Positions 1 to 10,813 are shown, counted from the first letter of the stretch. The stretch: DNA of 64,000 bases from Bombardia bombarda (GCA_030512295.1 JAULSR010000011.1:806001-870000), one strand, 5' to 3'. Made by a program: numbers and translations. The notes: generated by a model from the letters alone, not told the origin.

Positions 1-1121
1 CGCCAGGAACTCCGAGTCCTCGCGCCAGTACTCGCCGACGATGAACCAGTCAGGGTCAACCTGCTGGTCAATGTGCATCAGCAGGTCGCGCAGGAACTCG
101 AAGCTGAAGTGCTTGATGGCATCCAGGCGCATGCCGCCCAGCCGGATCTGCCTCGACAGCCACCAGGTCCAGTAGAAGATGTCGCGCCGAACGTCGGGGT
201 GCTTGTGGTCGATGTCTGCAAACATTCTGGGGAGGGGTTGTTAGCTGAGATCAACATCCCTTAAAAACAGAACAAAAAAGCGACAAACAAATAATCGTAA
301 TTCCCCAACTCCTCATCCACATCCTGCGCCCACTCCTTCCCCTCAAACTTCCACACCCCCTTCTCCCCCCTTCTCGAGTCATAGTCAATCCCCGTAAAGT
401 GCTCCTTGTTCCACTTCATCGGGCTGTACTTGCCCGCCCTGCCGGGAAACTCATATCCCGTCCAGGCCTCGATCTCTCTCATCCCTCCCCCTTTCGCCCC
501 CTCTCCGTCTCTCCTATTCTCATCCTGCCCCCTACTTCCCCGTCTCACCACCCTCCGATCCCCGTCCTCAACCCTCACCGCCCTCACCACGTCACTATAA
601 TCCGCCGCCGCCTTGTGATTCAGCACCGCATCAAACAGCACCTTGACCCCGTACCTCCCCGCCACATCTGCCATCTCGCCCAGCTCCTCCCTGGTCCCCC
701 ACTTCGTCCCCCGCCCGCCCTTTTGCTCAAACTCGCCCAGGTCGTACAGGTCATAAATGTCATACCCGTTGCCCGTCGGCCAGGACGCCTTGCACGCGGG
801 CGGGATCCAGAGAGAGGTGATGCCGAGGGCGGCCAGCGCGGGGATGGCGCGGGAGAGCCGGCGCCAGTGGGGCTCGGTTTTGTCAGAGGCAGTGGGGGCG
901 GGGAGGTACCATTCGAAGCCTTGGAGCATGGTTTGGTTGGTTGGTGGCGGGGGGCTGTGGTCGGGGATGAGGAGGGGGTTCGGGAGGGTGGAATGGAGAT
1001 GGCGGGTGCGGAGGGGGCGGAGGAGGGAGGAGGACCAGTTTGGTTGGCCGGGACGGGGGGCGGCGGGGGAGGAGGGGAGGGAGGTGGGTTGGGGGGAGGG
1101 GAGGTTGAGGAAGGCCGACAT
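1..1121 (-). CDS. Intracellular alpha-amylase, GH13 (subfamily 5 type), 3' end beyond the window
   Basis: Hydrolyses internal alpha-1,4-glucan bonds. Two exons are visible: 1121-289 and 226-1, with a 62-nt GT-AG intron at 227-288 whose removal restores the family block D-Y-L-M-F-A-D-I-D. GH13 signatures: MLQGFEWYLP (65-74), region I DAVLNH (164-169), region II GMRLDAIKH with nucleophile D313, region III VGEYW with acid/base E343. The gene runs off the left edge, so region IV and the C-terminal domain are unseen; 353 codons are present. There is no signal peptide. A proline-rich extension of about 60 residues precedes the barrel, which fits the bacterial-type cytosolic amylases of fungi (AmyD/Amy1-like, known in some species to affect cell-wall alpha-glucan). 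That role is inferred from family knowledge only. Family call certain; subfamily likely. Confidence 0.9.
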
Positions 1122-1849
1122 TTTTTGGTGGGTTGGTAGAAGATAATAAAGGAGGTAATGAATGGGTGTTGAAACGAACAGGTGTTGTGCCGCCTGTGCG
1201 TCGGGTTGTCGGTCAGTGTGTTGGTGTTTGATGTAAAGCTGGGACGAACCCGCTAGATATTAGCTCCCCGATGGAGCAAAAAAGAGTGGACGGTGAGACT
1301 TGACATGGAGGCTCGATTGGGCATTGATGACCCGCTACAAGAAATGAGGTGTCGCTTCGTTGACCATGGCTTGGAGCAATATGTGAGTTTATTGACGGTC
1401 GTGTCGGTAATAGATATTCCTGAAACTTCAAACCATAAAATGGTCGTCGAGTTGTGATTGTTGCATTTCGCCTTGTTCAAACGTTTTCGGTATTTGAATG
1501 AGATGTCGTTTGGACGTTGAGATGCAAGCCTTCCGCAATTCTTGGGCAACTGAGTATTTCGTAGCTTTAGCGCTAAGCTAGCGTTAGCTGCAGTGAGCTG
1601 GTTGCGGCACCACCCGACTTTTCCATTCGCCGCCACGGTTCAGCGGAACATCTCCACCTCTCTGGCGGGTAAACGGGAATCGGGATATCAAGATGCGCCT
1701 GAGAGCTATCCTCCGCAAATTTGTATACACACTGCTAAGTTCTCAGAATCGCAACATCGCAAGCCATGTTAGGGCTGAGTACCCGGCCCACACACTCCAC
1801 CGACATAAATCACTCAACCGACCATATCTTTCACAAATCAACAACTACA
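1122..1849. other. Intergenic, upstream of the amylase gene
   Basis: No convincing gene is seen. A 127-codon open frame on the minus strand (1253-1636) has no recognisable motif or family resemblance. The part next to 1121 is the presumed amylase promoter and leader. Confidence 0.5.
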
Positions 1850-1920
1850 GCATCAGTGGTTTAGTGGTAAAATCCATCGTTGCCATCGATGGGCCCCGTG
1901 TTCGATTCACGGCTGATGCA
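1850..1920 (+). tRNA. tRNA-Gly(GCC)
   Basis: 71-nt cloverleaf. The acceptor stem GCATCAG (1850-1856) pairs perfectly with CTGATGC (1913-1919), with discriminator A at 1920. The D-arm carries GGTTTAGTGGTAA. The anticodon stem CATCG/CGATG encloses loop TTGCCAT, giving anticodon GCC. The T-arm contains GTTCGATTC, which also serves as B box. No intron. Confidence 0.97.
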
Positions 1921-3203
1921 TTTGTTTATCTTTTGCCACTCCCGAATAGGTCTTCAAGTTGAAGTTAGTTTTGGTTTTGAACACGATTTAATCGGTTATT
2001 CGTACCGAATCCTAATACACTTCAACCATTTGGAATGATCATCTGATTAAATTTGAACGAAAAAGTACTCAGGATTCGTGGCCGCTGCTTTTCTTTTGTA
2101 CTGGCTATTGATGATAGTTCTGCTGATTTACAGACTTTCAAAGCAAAAAAAGGAACCTAACTTATTCTTAACGAGCTCTTCAATGATCGACGTAGCTGCC
2201 CAGGTATTCGGACGACTTCAATAGCATGCACACAGCTTACGGTGCTCCTTGTCCAGCTCGATATTCACTTAACCACTAAAAATTGTGACGTTCTACCTCT
2301 CCTTGACATTCTTTACTTACCGCGCGGCAACTTTCTAATCATCACAAGAATATGCCAACTTCAAGGACATACAGGGGCCCGACACGTTTTCTCCGTGGCT
2401 AGCACCAACACGTGCTGCAGGTGAGCTCCAGTTAGGCTAACATGGCAATGTTCATTACAGTGCTTGTGTAAATCCCGCAGTTTTGAGTATCAGCTGTAGG
2501 GTGTAAGATGGCTTAGTCAAGCCCCGATGCATATTTCGGCTGAGGAATAACGGCGACGGCGATAATACAACAGTTTTCTTCAAAGCCTCATTGTGGCGAC
2601 ACCCAATCCCCCGGGGTGGGGTTGGGCCGAAATTCCGCGGGATTCATTACTGTTTTGACACGACACGACACGCCCTTCCCAGCAGATGATAGCTCTATGC
2701 AGCCAGGGTCCAAACGTGAAATTTACCACCAACGACTTGCTAGTTTATTTGTTGGTGCAAGTCAAACATGCTGGGTCCATCTGTCGTTGCGACTTGTAAA
2801 TAACAAAGCCGGATATAACCACCAAGCACGGAGATTCGTTTAAGCAGTACTTTAATGCCGAAAACGTCATTCCGCCGACTCCATTGGACCCAACCGGACG
2901 GGATTAGACCCAGACCCCCGAAACGGCCAAATTTGTCATCCGATTGAACGATCGCTCCTGCCCTGTTGCTCATGCAGCAGCCCAGAGACAATGCACCGAG
3001 CTAGGATTGACAGTGGTAGCAGGGTGGAGAAAATAGTATGGGTCTAATGTCTCTGGATACCACCATTAGGCAGAGGAGTGAACTGTGAAATAGTATAAGA
3101 GCGCACTGGGCCCATTCGATCACCAGTCAACACACATCCACTCAACCAAAGACCAAGATACAAACAGCACACCATCCCACTAACAATCACAACAACCGCC
3201 AAA
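1921..3203. other. Intergenic between tRNA-Gly and the SDR gene
   Basis: About 1.3 kb with only short open frames and no protein motif. The 3' end holds the SDR promoter, with a TATA-like element at 3094. A conserved RNA or relic would not be visible by eye. Confidence 0.5.
3094..3099 (+). promoter_or_regulatory. TATA-like box of the SDR gene
   Basis: TATAAG lies 105 bp before the ATG at 3204, followed by a CA-rich leader typical of fungal 5' UTRs. The assignment rests on position and motif only. Confidence 0.45.
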
Positions 3204-4378
3204 ATGTCCCCCTACACCTTCGCCACCCCCGCCTCCGCCATCGCCGCCGACCTCGCCTCCACCATCGCCAACAAAACCATCCTCACAACCGGCGTCTCGC
3301 CCGGCGGTCTCGGCGCCATCTTCGCCGAAACCATCGCTGCCGCCTCCCCCGCCCTCCTCATCCTCGCCGGACGCAACACCACCAAGATCCAAGCCACCGC
3401 CGACGCCATCGCGAAAGCGCATCCCAAGGTCAAGGTAAAGCTTCTCGAGCTGGACCTGGGCTCGCTCGCCGCCGTGCGCAAGTCGGCCGCCGAGGTTAAC
3501 AGCTGGGATGATGTGCCGCGCATCGACGTGCTGGTGAACAACGCCGGCATCATGGCGCACCCGTATAAGCTGACACCTGAAGGGTTCGAGAGCCAGTTTG
3601 GAACAAACCATTTGGGGCATTTCTTGTTTACGAACCTGGTGATGGGGAAGTTGCTGAAGAGCGAGGGGGTGCCGAGAGTAGTGAATGTGTCGAGTGATGG
3701 GCATCGGTTGGGGGCAGTTAGGTTTCATGATTACAACTTTGATGTGAGCCCCGCTCTGAAAAATGCCGTTTGAACTATTGGCTGACCGGGATGGAACAGA
3801 ATGGCGAGACGTACAACAAATGGACCGCCTACGGACAGTCCAAGTCGGCAAACTGTCTGTTTGCCCTATCGCTGGCTGAGAAGTTTGGCCCCAAGCTGCT
3901 GGCGTTCAGTCTGCACCCTGGTGTGATTCTGACCAACCTGGGGAACGGCCTTGATTTTGAAGCGGATTTCTCTGAGATGAGTGAGTTTTGTAACCTACAC
4001 TGACCCCTAACTTCTGCATCTATTTGATTTTCAGGTTGCTGACCACGTTGCTCTCCAGAGCGACTCGACAAGGCCCTTGGCAACAAGGAGGGCTGGAAGG
4101 AGTTTGATTTCAAGGACCACCAGCAGGGCGCCGCGACCCATGTGTATGCCGCTTTTGAGCCGTCCCTAAAGGGTGGGTCTTCTTGTTTCCAGATATCTCC
4201 GCTTGGCAATTGCTAACAGATGCCCACCGGTGCAGACCACAACGGCGCCTATCTCCAGGACTCGCAGGTCACAGACCCTTATGTTCAGACTGTCAAGTCG
4301 TGGATCACGAGCAAGGTCGAGGCCGACCAGCTGTGGAAGCTGAGCGAGAAGCTCGTGGGTGAGACGTTCAGCTATTAG
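3204..4378 (+). CDS. Short-chain dehydrogenase/reductase (retinol dehydrogenase/WWOX-like)
   Basis: NAD(P)-dependent oxidoreductase of unknown substrate. Exons 3204-3743, 3800-3980, 4059-4172 and 4236-4378 give 325 aa. Introns are 56, 78 and 63 nt. In the second intron the first possible AG (TTTTCAG) would bring an immediate stop, so the downstream CTCTCCAG is used and the frame continues as K-R-L-D-K-A. Rossmann glycine motif TGVSPGGLG (29-37), NNAG (112-115), serine region VNVSS (around 163) and catalytic Y191-x3-K195. Length is normal for this subgroup. It stands alone, with the CCC1-like gene convergent 300 bp downstream. Family certain, substrate unknown. Confidence 0.93.
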
Positions 4379-4684
4379 GGATGATTAGGAGCATTGGAAA
4401 CGAGATGCATGTGATTAATGACGGATGATGCCCTCGGTCTAGGGTTTTGGTGGTCCAGAATGACCCAGGATGCTACTCTAAGTAAGGGGTGTTTTTGTTT
4501 ATACAAGCCAGTTCCACTCCGTCAGCCATTGCACACATGTCCTTGCTACAAGTCTGTGATATACAGCCAGCCAGCCAGCTCTTCGTTCCTCTCAATTCCC
4601 TCTAGTACCCGTAACCCCCTCTTTTCCTTTAACGCCCCAAACACCCAACGCAACCCGACCTACTCCGTCCTCCCCCCCACCCAC

Positions 4685-5662
4685 TCACTGACCCCTATCC
4701 AACAACCTCACAATCAAATAACTAGTCCCCGCCGCCAACGCCCCCACCACCAGCGTCTGCAACGCCCCTTCCACGCCCGCCCTCTTGGTCCGTATCGTCA
4801 CCCAATTCTTGACATACCCAAACCCCAACAAAATCACCACCGTGACGCCCACACTGACCCACAGCGCCTCCCCCGCCACGTCCATCACGAAATACGGCAC
4901 CATCGGCACCAAACCTCCCACGAAATAACTCACCCCCATCGTCACTGCGCTGACCCACGCCCGGCTCACATCCGGCTCCGGCAGCCTCAGCTCGAAATCC
5001 ATCATGAACCGCACCCACTCCTTCTTGTCGCTCGTCAGCTGTCTGACCAGCGGCGTCGCCGCGTCTCTGGAAACACCATAGCTGGAGAGGATGTCGTAGA
5101 TCTCGGCGCGCTCTATATCCGGCACGTGATCGACCTCGGAGCACTCGCGCGCGTGCTCGCTCTCCCAGTGGGCGCGCTCGGTGGCGGCGGCGAGGTAGGC
5201 GCCCAGGCCCATGGAGATCATGCCACTGAAAAGCTCGGCGAGGCCGCCCATGATGACGAGCTGGGTGGAGCCGAGGGAGGAGAGGCCGGCGGTGAGGGCG
5301 AAGGGGACGGTGAGGCCGTCGGAGAAGCCGATGATGATGTCGCGCAGGAGGGCGTCGTAGTGGGGGATGTGGGACTCGATGTGGAAGGGGGTCGGCGGGT
5401 CGGTGGGAGCGGCACTGCCGTTGGGGATGAAGCCATTGACGGCGCCGTTGGAGTGAGAGTTGTGGTGGTCGTGGGTGTGGGAGTGGGTGTGGGTTGTCGT
5501 GGCGGACAGGCGGCTCACCATGTTGGGGCGGAGGACGGGGGAGGCGACGCGGCGCTGTTCCACGGCGGGCTCGCCTGTGATGGTGGGTTGGCCGTGGCCG
5601 CGGGGGTTGGTGCCAAGGAGTGGCGAGGATTCTCCTCGGGCTGATGAGGAGGAAGAGGCCAT
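4685..5662 (-). CDS. CCC1/VIT1-family vacuolar iron/manganese transporter
   Basis: Single exon, 325 aa. It probably moves cytosolic Fe2+/Mn2+ into the vacuole, as yeast Ccc1 does. The first about 100 residues are disordered, with a histidine-rich tract (THTHSHTHDHH) that could bind metal. The conserved core then begins: DIIIGFSDGLTVPFALTAGLS, then AELFSGMISMGLGAYLA, a charged cytosolic loop (ERAHWESEHARECSEVDH, the metal-transfer region in this family), and about three more membrane segments to the C-terminus. The open frame extends to 5710 only through a GTG codon; the first ATG (MASSSSS) is at 5662 and is used here. Convergent with the SDR gene. Confidence 0.92.
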   Translation of the reverse strand: MASSSSSARGESSPLLGTNPRGHGQPTITGEPAVEQRRVASPVLRPNMVSRLSATTTHTHSHTHDHHNSHSNGAVNGFIPNGSAAPTDPPTPFHIESHIPHYDALLRDIIIGFSDGLTVPFALTAGLSSLGSTQLVIMGGLAELFSGMISMGLGAYLAAATERAHWESEHARECSEVDHVPDIERAEIYDILSSYGVSRDAATPLVRQLTSDKKEWVRFMMDFELRLPEPDVSRAWVSAVTMGVSYFVGGLVPMVPYFVMDVAGEALWVSVGVTVVILLGFGYVKNWVTIRTKRAGVEGALQTLVVGALAAGTSYLIVRLLDRGQ

Positions 5663-6218
5663 CGCTGTAATTGGCTGGCAAGATGGTGGGTAGGTCTCCG
5701 TAGAAAGCACCTCCAGTGGTTGGGGGGGAATGGCGATATTGTTTAGGTTTGTGGTTGATAGGAGGCGTTGCCGCTAAAACCAGGTTTTGGAGAGCTGTTG
5801 GAGATGATGGAGCACCTTGATGGCTGCGGGTGCAAGTGCTGCTGCTCGTCTCCGAATGTGGAAAGCGGGGGGAGCTATCTCACAGCGCACCTCTCTTGTA
5901 GGAAATGCGAAGGACCAATTGGTGTGGTGTGATCGTAAGGGTGGTTTGCTGTTTCTGGTTTTCCATACACGAGAAAACAAACAAAATCATGTCATCAGGG
6001 CAGATGGTTATAGGTGCAATTGACGGTTTGGGGATTGCATTCGCCAGACATGTCATTTGCTGTGGACGTCATGCCACGGCACGCCATGGAGAAGGTGAGA
6101 AGGTGCGTTGTATGGGCTGGGCCAATCACAGCCGTTTTATTAGTCAACTCTGGAACAAGCTTTCGGCCAAGACCATTTCATCTTTTCCTTTTTCTTCTTC
6201 TAGCAATGAACCGACTAT
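5663..6218. other. Intergenic 5' of the CCC1-like gene
   Basis: No gene recognised. It contains the promoter of the transporter and the 3' flank of the secreted-protein gene at 6230. Confidence 0.5.
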
Positions 6219-6278
6219 TTCGATTGCGACTAATTCGATTGCGACCAATTCGATTGCGACCAATTCGATTGCGACCAA
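6219..6278. repeat. Four tandem copies of a 15-bp unit across a stop codon
   Basis: Plus-strand unit ttcgattgcgaccaa. Copies at 6234-6248, 6249-6263 and 6264-6278 are identical; the copy at 6219-6233 ends ctaa instead of ccaa. On the minus strand the unit encodes N-W-S-Q-S. The single change turns a TGG (Trp) codon into the TAG stop at 6230-6232. Confidence 0.95.
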
Positions 6279-6961
6279 TCAATAGCATCAACATCCGCAT
6301 AGCACCTGACCTTCCTCGCAAACTTGGTATCATAATTCGCCCCAGGCGGCGGCGTCTCCAATGGCTCATCTCCACACTGCGCTAGCAGCTTGATGGCGAC
6401 GCACTGGTCCGGGATCTGCTGGTACGCGACCCCTCCCACCATGGCCGCCTTGGCGAACTTGACCGGGTACTGCGGCCGGTCATAGACGGGATTGGGCTCG
6501 TAGCAGACGATGAAGGTGCCGCTATCGGGGCTGTAGAGCTCTGCGTACGATAGGTCGTCGGCTCGGATCCCGATGCCAGGCTGCGTCTCCCCGACGTTGA
6601 TGGCCATATAGTTGACGTAGCTACTGTCGGGATCATTTGGTGCCGCAGGGTCCAGCACGACACTGTATGGAACTATCCCACCGCTGTTGGAGGCGACCCC
6701 TATGGCGTCGTCAGTCCCGTTTTCCCAGAGGACGTGGCCGGTGTCGTTAGTCAGGACTGCTATTTCGCTGCCGGCACCGGCGTGGACTCCTGTGAGGAGG
6801 AAGTGGTGGATGGATGGGTTAAGATCCTGCGAGAGGTCGGTGACGTTGGCAATGAGCTTAAAGGTGTCGGCCGTCGATGTCGGGGGATAGTAGTCGTTGG
6901 GGCTCAGTTGTGTTGCCCAGGAAAGGCTGGCTAGGGCAAGCCAGGTGATGATGTGAGTCAT
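6230..6961 (-). CDS. Small secreted protein of unknown function with C-terminal NWSQS repeats
   Basis: 243 aa, single exon. Residues 1-17 (MTHIITWLALASLSWAT) form a signal peptide. The body resembles a fungus-specific family of secreted proteins whose members share a beta-rich domain of about 180 residues (DUF7907-like). I make that match by look only, so it is tentative. There are several N-glycosylation sequons (NVT, NDT, NGT) and two cysteines near the C-terminus. The tail is DWSQSNWSQSNWSQSN, made by a 15-bp tandem repeat that continues past the stop; the repeats create further N-W-S sequons. A TATA box lies about 90 bp upstream. Function unknown. Confidence 0.8.
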   Translation of the reverse strand: MTHIITWLALASLSWATQLSPNDYYPPTSTADTFKLIANVTDLSQDLNPSIHHFLLTGVHAGAGSEIAVLTNDTGHVLWENGTDDAIGVASNSGGIVPYSVVLDPAAPNDPDSSYVNYMAINVGETQPGIGIRADDLSYAELYSPDSGTFIVCYEPNPVYDRPQYPVKFAKAAMVGGVAYQQIPDQCVAIKLLAQCGDEPLETPPPGANYDTKFARKVRCYADVDAIDWSQSNWSQSNWSQSN

Positions 6962-8604
6962 GGTTTGTTGTGATAGGAGACAAACGACGTGGAATGATGT
7001 AAATCTTGTCAGACCCTCTCTTCTGTCGGGATCGCGAGGGAATCATGGGTGTTTATATATTCAACCTCGCCTAGCAAACTTAGAGATCTTTACTGTTTCA
7101 TCTTTACTGTTTCACAGGTGTTGCAACGTGTCATACCATGCAACACACGAGTTCAATTCTTTCCGCGTATAATCCGGGATTCCGAACTGTCTTCCGATAT
7201 CTCGCCGACAGTCGTGGCGGGAGTTTGAGTGCCACCCCTCTGCCCAGTAGTTGCAAGCCGCAGGTCACGGTATCTTCCTTCGAGCGCAACCTGTGCCGTC
7301 ATGACTCAGCCTCTCGTCCTCTTTATTAATCTGGTTCCGTCTTGTTTTCCCTGATCTAACGTAAATCTGCTAGTTACATGTGCTACCGAAAGAAGCAGCC
7401 GTTGTGTTGGCGAATGACAAGATGTCTTGTGACTGTTCAAATTCGAGAAGTACATTCCAAGGGCTTCCATCTGTTGAGGAGACAGTCTCGCAACTAACTC
7501 CCATCGTGAAACTGGTCGTGGCATTTATGTCTTTTATAGGCTACAGACACTCTCAGTTCACTTGATTGGGAATCGTTTGCCGTCTTCAGCTGATTTGTTT
7601 CACGGAAGCATGCACATGGCATGTATCTTGCCACACCGGCACTCTTCACTATGAATCGAATGGCCTCAAACCTCTCATGCCGCCTTTTGTCAGACCCAGA
7701 AAGGAAGTACAAAGAATCATGTGGCCAAATTGTTACATTGTGTAGACGGCAAGGTGACACGATCTGAACGCACAGGTAGATTAGATCCTGCCACTATGAC
7801 ACAACAGAATATGAAGCGTTGAGAAACGAGCCACAGTACGGGTCGTACCAAGGGCTGTTAAGCTCCTCAGTTGACGGTTCTCGGGTTTCGGTACTTTTGT
7901 TTCTTCAGTAGGTCGGTATGATATCTCTCTCGATCCCACGTTTACCCGCACATGTTCAGGCAATTCCCATCGTACATATTCCAGCTACTGCATGGACAGC
8001 ATTCAACAACTGATATCAGTGATGTTGAAATCCCCTGACTAACGATATTAAAACAGAGCAAAGTTGAATGTCAACAAAACAGCAGCAAATGCGCTTGATA
8101 TAGTACACATTATGATAAGCCTGTTACACAGGTTTATATAATTGAGGTACTCAACATATGGCTATGCTCCAGTCTCATGATCGTCTGAACGCCACGCATC
8201 GTATCTACACTGGGCCTAGAACGAGCCACATGTTCACATTTATCTCCATCTCTTTTGTATTATTAAGAACTTCAATCTCACCCAACTATTCATCTCATAA
8301 TGTCGTCACTGGGGTGGCTTAGTCAGTCACCGGGCTTGCTCTTATCATTGCGTCGTCGTGGTTGGGTAGAGGAAGCGAACAGCTCGAGATTCACACGCTC
8401 CGGATGAACTGGCCTACGTGGCTCACATTCAGTCTTCGCTTGAACCAGAGTAGAACTATTAAACCCAAAACCCAAGTCTTAGTCAGAGTCAGTTCAGTCT
8501 GCCTTCTGATTTTCAGAAAGACACATGCACACCTATTTGTGGACCTCATATCAACAGACTTAACAGCCTAGTCAAGCACCAGGTACATTCGCCCACCTTC
8601 GCAA
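6962..8604. other. Intergenic, 1.6 kb
   Basis: No convincing gene. Short frames lack motifs. The stretch around 8000-8280 is comparatively AT-rich. A segment at 8310-8400 looks faintly tRNA-like but does not fold (see rejected items). Confidence 0.45.
7052..7059 (-). promoter_or_regulatory. TATA box of the secreted-protein gene
   Basis: TATATAAA on the minus strand, 91 bp upstream of the ATG at 6961. Confidence 0.55.
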
Positions 8605-9181
8605 ATGACTTCCAGAATCCCCATTGCCGTGTCCAAGCCCATTGACATTCCAAAGTCAAAGAATAAGAACATTCCACGCGATTGGCATAAGGACGTCGTG
8701 CACCAGCAGCCAAGCCGAATTTCCCCAAAGGGACAACAAAGATTGGTTGGCGGACCATTCGACAAGGATCCGAAGAACGCAGTTTTTCTCTTTCAAGTTG
8801 ACCTTGATCCACAAGACTCATATGTCAGAAACGTGAGTAATTTTTGTCATAAAGCCTCTTGATGTACGACGCTAAGTGTTTTGAACTCAACAGTCCTCAA
8901 AAAAACGATTACCCAATACGCCCACGGTGGTACCGCCCCTGAAATATAAACAGGGACAGCCAGCCGATGATCCACAAGACAAACATAAGAAAGCTGCCCC
9001 AAAAACAACGCATGGGCCACCTCCTGACGATGATGAAGTATGGGGGCAAAGGCCACAAGCCGGAAAGGACGAAGAATGGGTCAAGGTTCCAAAGCAGGAC
9101 ACACAAGTCAACGGCACGAAGAACACGAAGACAGCTCATGGGGCAAATCCTGGCAAAGACAAAGCATGGGAAATTATTTAA
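8605..9181 (+). CDS. Orphan two-exon hypothetical protein, Lys/Pro/Asp-rich
   Basis: Exons 8605-8832 and 8894-9181 give 171 aa. The intron (61 nt) has donor GTGAGT and acceptor CAACAG, and its removal joins two open frames in phase 0, which is the main support for a real gene. No signal peptide, membrane segment or known domain is seen. The product is hydrophilic and charged. The second exon contains an imperfect internal pattern: HGPPPDDDEVWGQ, then GKDEEWVKVPKQD, then HGANPGKDKAWEII, i.e. repeats built around D/E-x-x-W. It may be a lineage-specific gene. It is not recognised as any family; translation is inferred from splicing only. Confidence 0.55.
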
Positions 9182-9439
9182 CAGGATTGGTGCTACCCTC
9201 AGCACGATAGCTAGGTAATTATGCCCTTCATAGACTGATAAACGACGGTGGTTCAATGGGGAGGACCTACGACGAAAGATATTTCATACACCATGCATAG
9301 GTTGGGTTGGCATTAGCAAATTGAACCTCTTTTTAGTCCAAATTTGACGGTGTTGAACGAGCCAAACTCTTCTCTTCTGTTGACTTGACCCTTATCCTCT
9401 ATTAACACCCCTTCAACTAACAGCCCACTTCACCTATCC

Positions 9440-10083
9440 CTATCTCGCATCCCTCCCACTCGGCGCCATCAATATAAACCTCCCCACCCTACTCTCATCC
9501 TCCGCCTTATCAAACGCTTCATTCCACTCCCCCAACTCATACAAGCCTAACCATTTGATCCCCGCATCCCCCGTCCCATTCTCCTTCCAATCCCCCAGGT
9601 TCAACACCCCCTCTCCACCAGCCTAATAACCTCATCCGCCTGCTCGCTCGTGTACATCCACATACCCTTAGCCATCAACCCCTTGTTCGTGATCTGATAA
9701 TACGGAAACCCCCTCCATAACCGCCTTTCCCTCCCTCGTCGGCCCCGACTGCGGCGAGGCAAGCATCTTTATATTTTCGCTTCCTAGGATACGCAAGATG
9801 GGGTTGAGTCAGAGGGAAAGGACATTAGCGGCAGCGACGATGACGCGACCAATAGCGGCTGTGTTGGGGACGAGGGGTAGGGGGTAGTGGTGTGGTAGCT
9901 GCGGGGGTTGCCGCGGGTGAGGATGGTGTTGATGTAGGTTGGGATGGTGGCGCGGAGGGGGCGGATGAGGACGGTCGAGGCAGTTAGGGGAGGGGAGGGG
10001 AGGGTGGTCAGGTAGGGAGGGTAAGAGGGCGAGGTGAATTGGAGGGCGAGGTGGGTGGTGGGGATGGTGGTTGGCGAGGACAT
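9440..10083 (-). pseudogene. Decayed zinc-type alcohol dehydrogenase (MDR) relic
   Basis: An ATG at 10083 opens an MDR-like N-terminus (MSSPTTIPTTHLALQF, then a PRSYH block). A frame change near 9885 is needed to continue into PLVPNTAAIGRVIVAA. A stop (TGA) follows near 9800, and the central NAD-binding part (well over 100 residues) is missing. Reading resumes with a C-terminal portion: YYQITNKGLMAKGMWMY, EQADEVIRLVE, a further one-base frameshift, LNLGDWKEN, then WLGLYELGEWNEAFDKAED, ending at the stop at 9440-9442. Several lesions plus an internal deletion mark it as non-functional. It lies beside the FucP-like transporter gene. Family assignment is by pattern and is reasonably, not fully, secure. 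Confidence 0.7.
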
Positions 10084-10813
10084 TTTGGGTGGTGCTTGTT
10101 GATTGTCGAGAGTGAGTTTGATAAGATAAACCTGAGAATTTGAAATGTTAGGTTTTTTTTGCTGAGAGTTATGTCTGTGAGTGTAGTTGTCTAACCTGAC
10201 TGTTCGATGGTGGATCGAACGACTTGATCTTGACTTCTTGGCGGCTAGACGGAGACATGGCGAGCTTTATTATGCATATCCTATCCCCACCCAGGAATAA
10301 TAGGTATGTTGGTTATCGCCATCACGGTAGATTATCCACGGCATCAAGGGCCAACATAATATTTCGACGGCATTGTGAGAGAGTTGTCAGTAAGTCCGAC
10401 GAGTAAACCCTCCTGGCTCAATGTTGACATGATATTGCCGGTTTAGGTCAAGTTTCGACTCCTGATAAAGCCATTGGCCATTCGATAATCCCGACCGGCC
10501 CCCATGACATCACCGCCCTCAGAGAAAACACACCAACGATCGGATGTCGGTGTCGGCGTCGGTGTCGTGCAATGCTGGCTTGGAATCGCCGGAAATAAGT
10601 TCAAGGACTGGAGCTAATTAGAGAACAAGACGGGAACGGAAAGTCTATGGAATAAGTCCGAATTATCTCTATTATCGCTTGCAAAAAGACAGTCGTTACA
10701 CGAGCACTCACTAGCTGGGATATCTTGTGCGTATATATCCAACCGAAAACGCGAATCGAACCAGATGCAATCCGATTACGAGAACTTCAATCTTCCACCA
10801 TCCAACCCTCCCA
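10084..10813. other. Intergenic between the MDR relic and the sugar transporter gene
   Basis: No gene recognised. A short imperfect hexamer repeat (gtcggt/gtcggc) lies near 10543-10567. Confidence 0.45.

Noticed and set aside
399..1139. 246-codon plus-strand frame opposite the amylase
   Set aside because: Antisense to a gene with clear GH13 motifs; composition explains the open frame.
1253..1636. 127-codon minus-strand frame
   Set aside because: No motif, no splice partner and no family resemblance.
4418..5644. 408-codon plus-strand frame opposite the CCC1-like gene
   Set aside because: Low-complexity antisense shadow of a GC-rich coding region; it lacks any family pattern.
8310..8405. tRNA-like A-box and B-box motifs (TGGCTTAGTCAG and GCTCGAGATTC)
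   Set aside because: No pairing acceptor, anticodon or T stems can be formed, so it is at most chance similarity or a very old relic.
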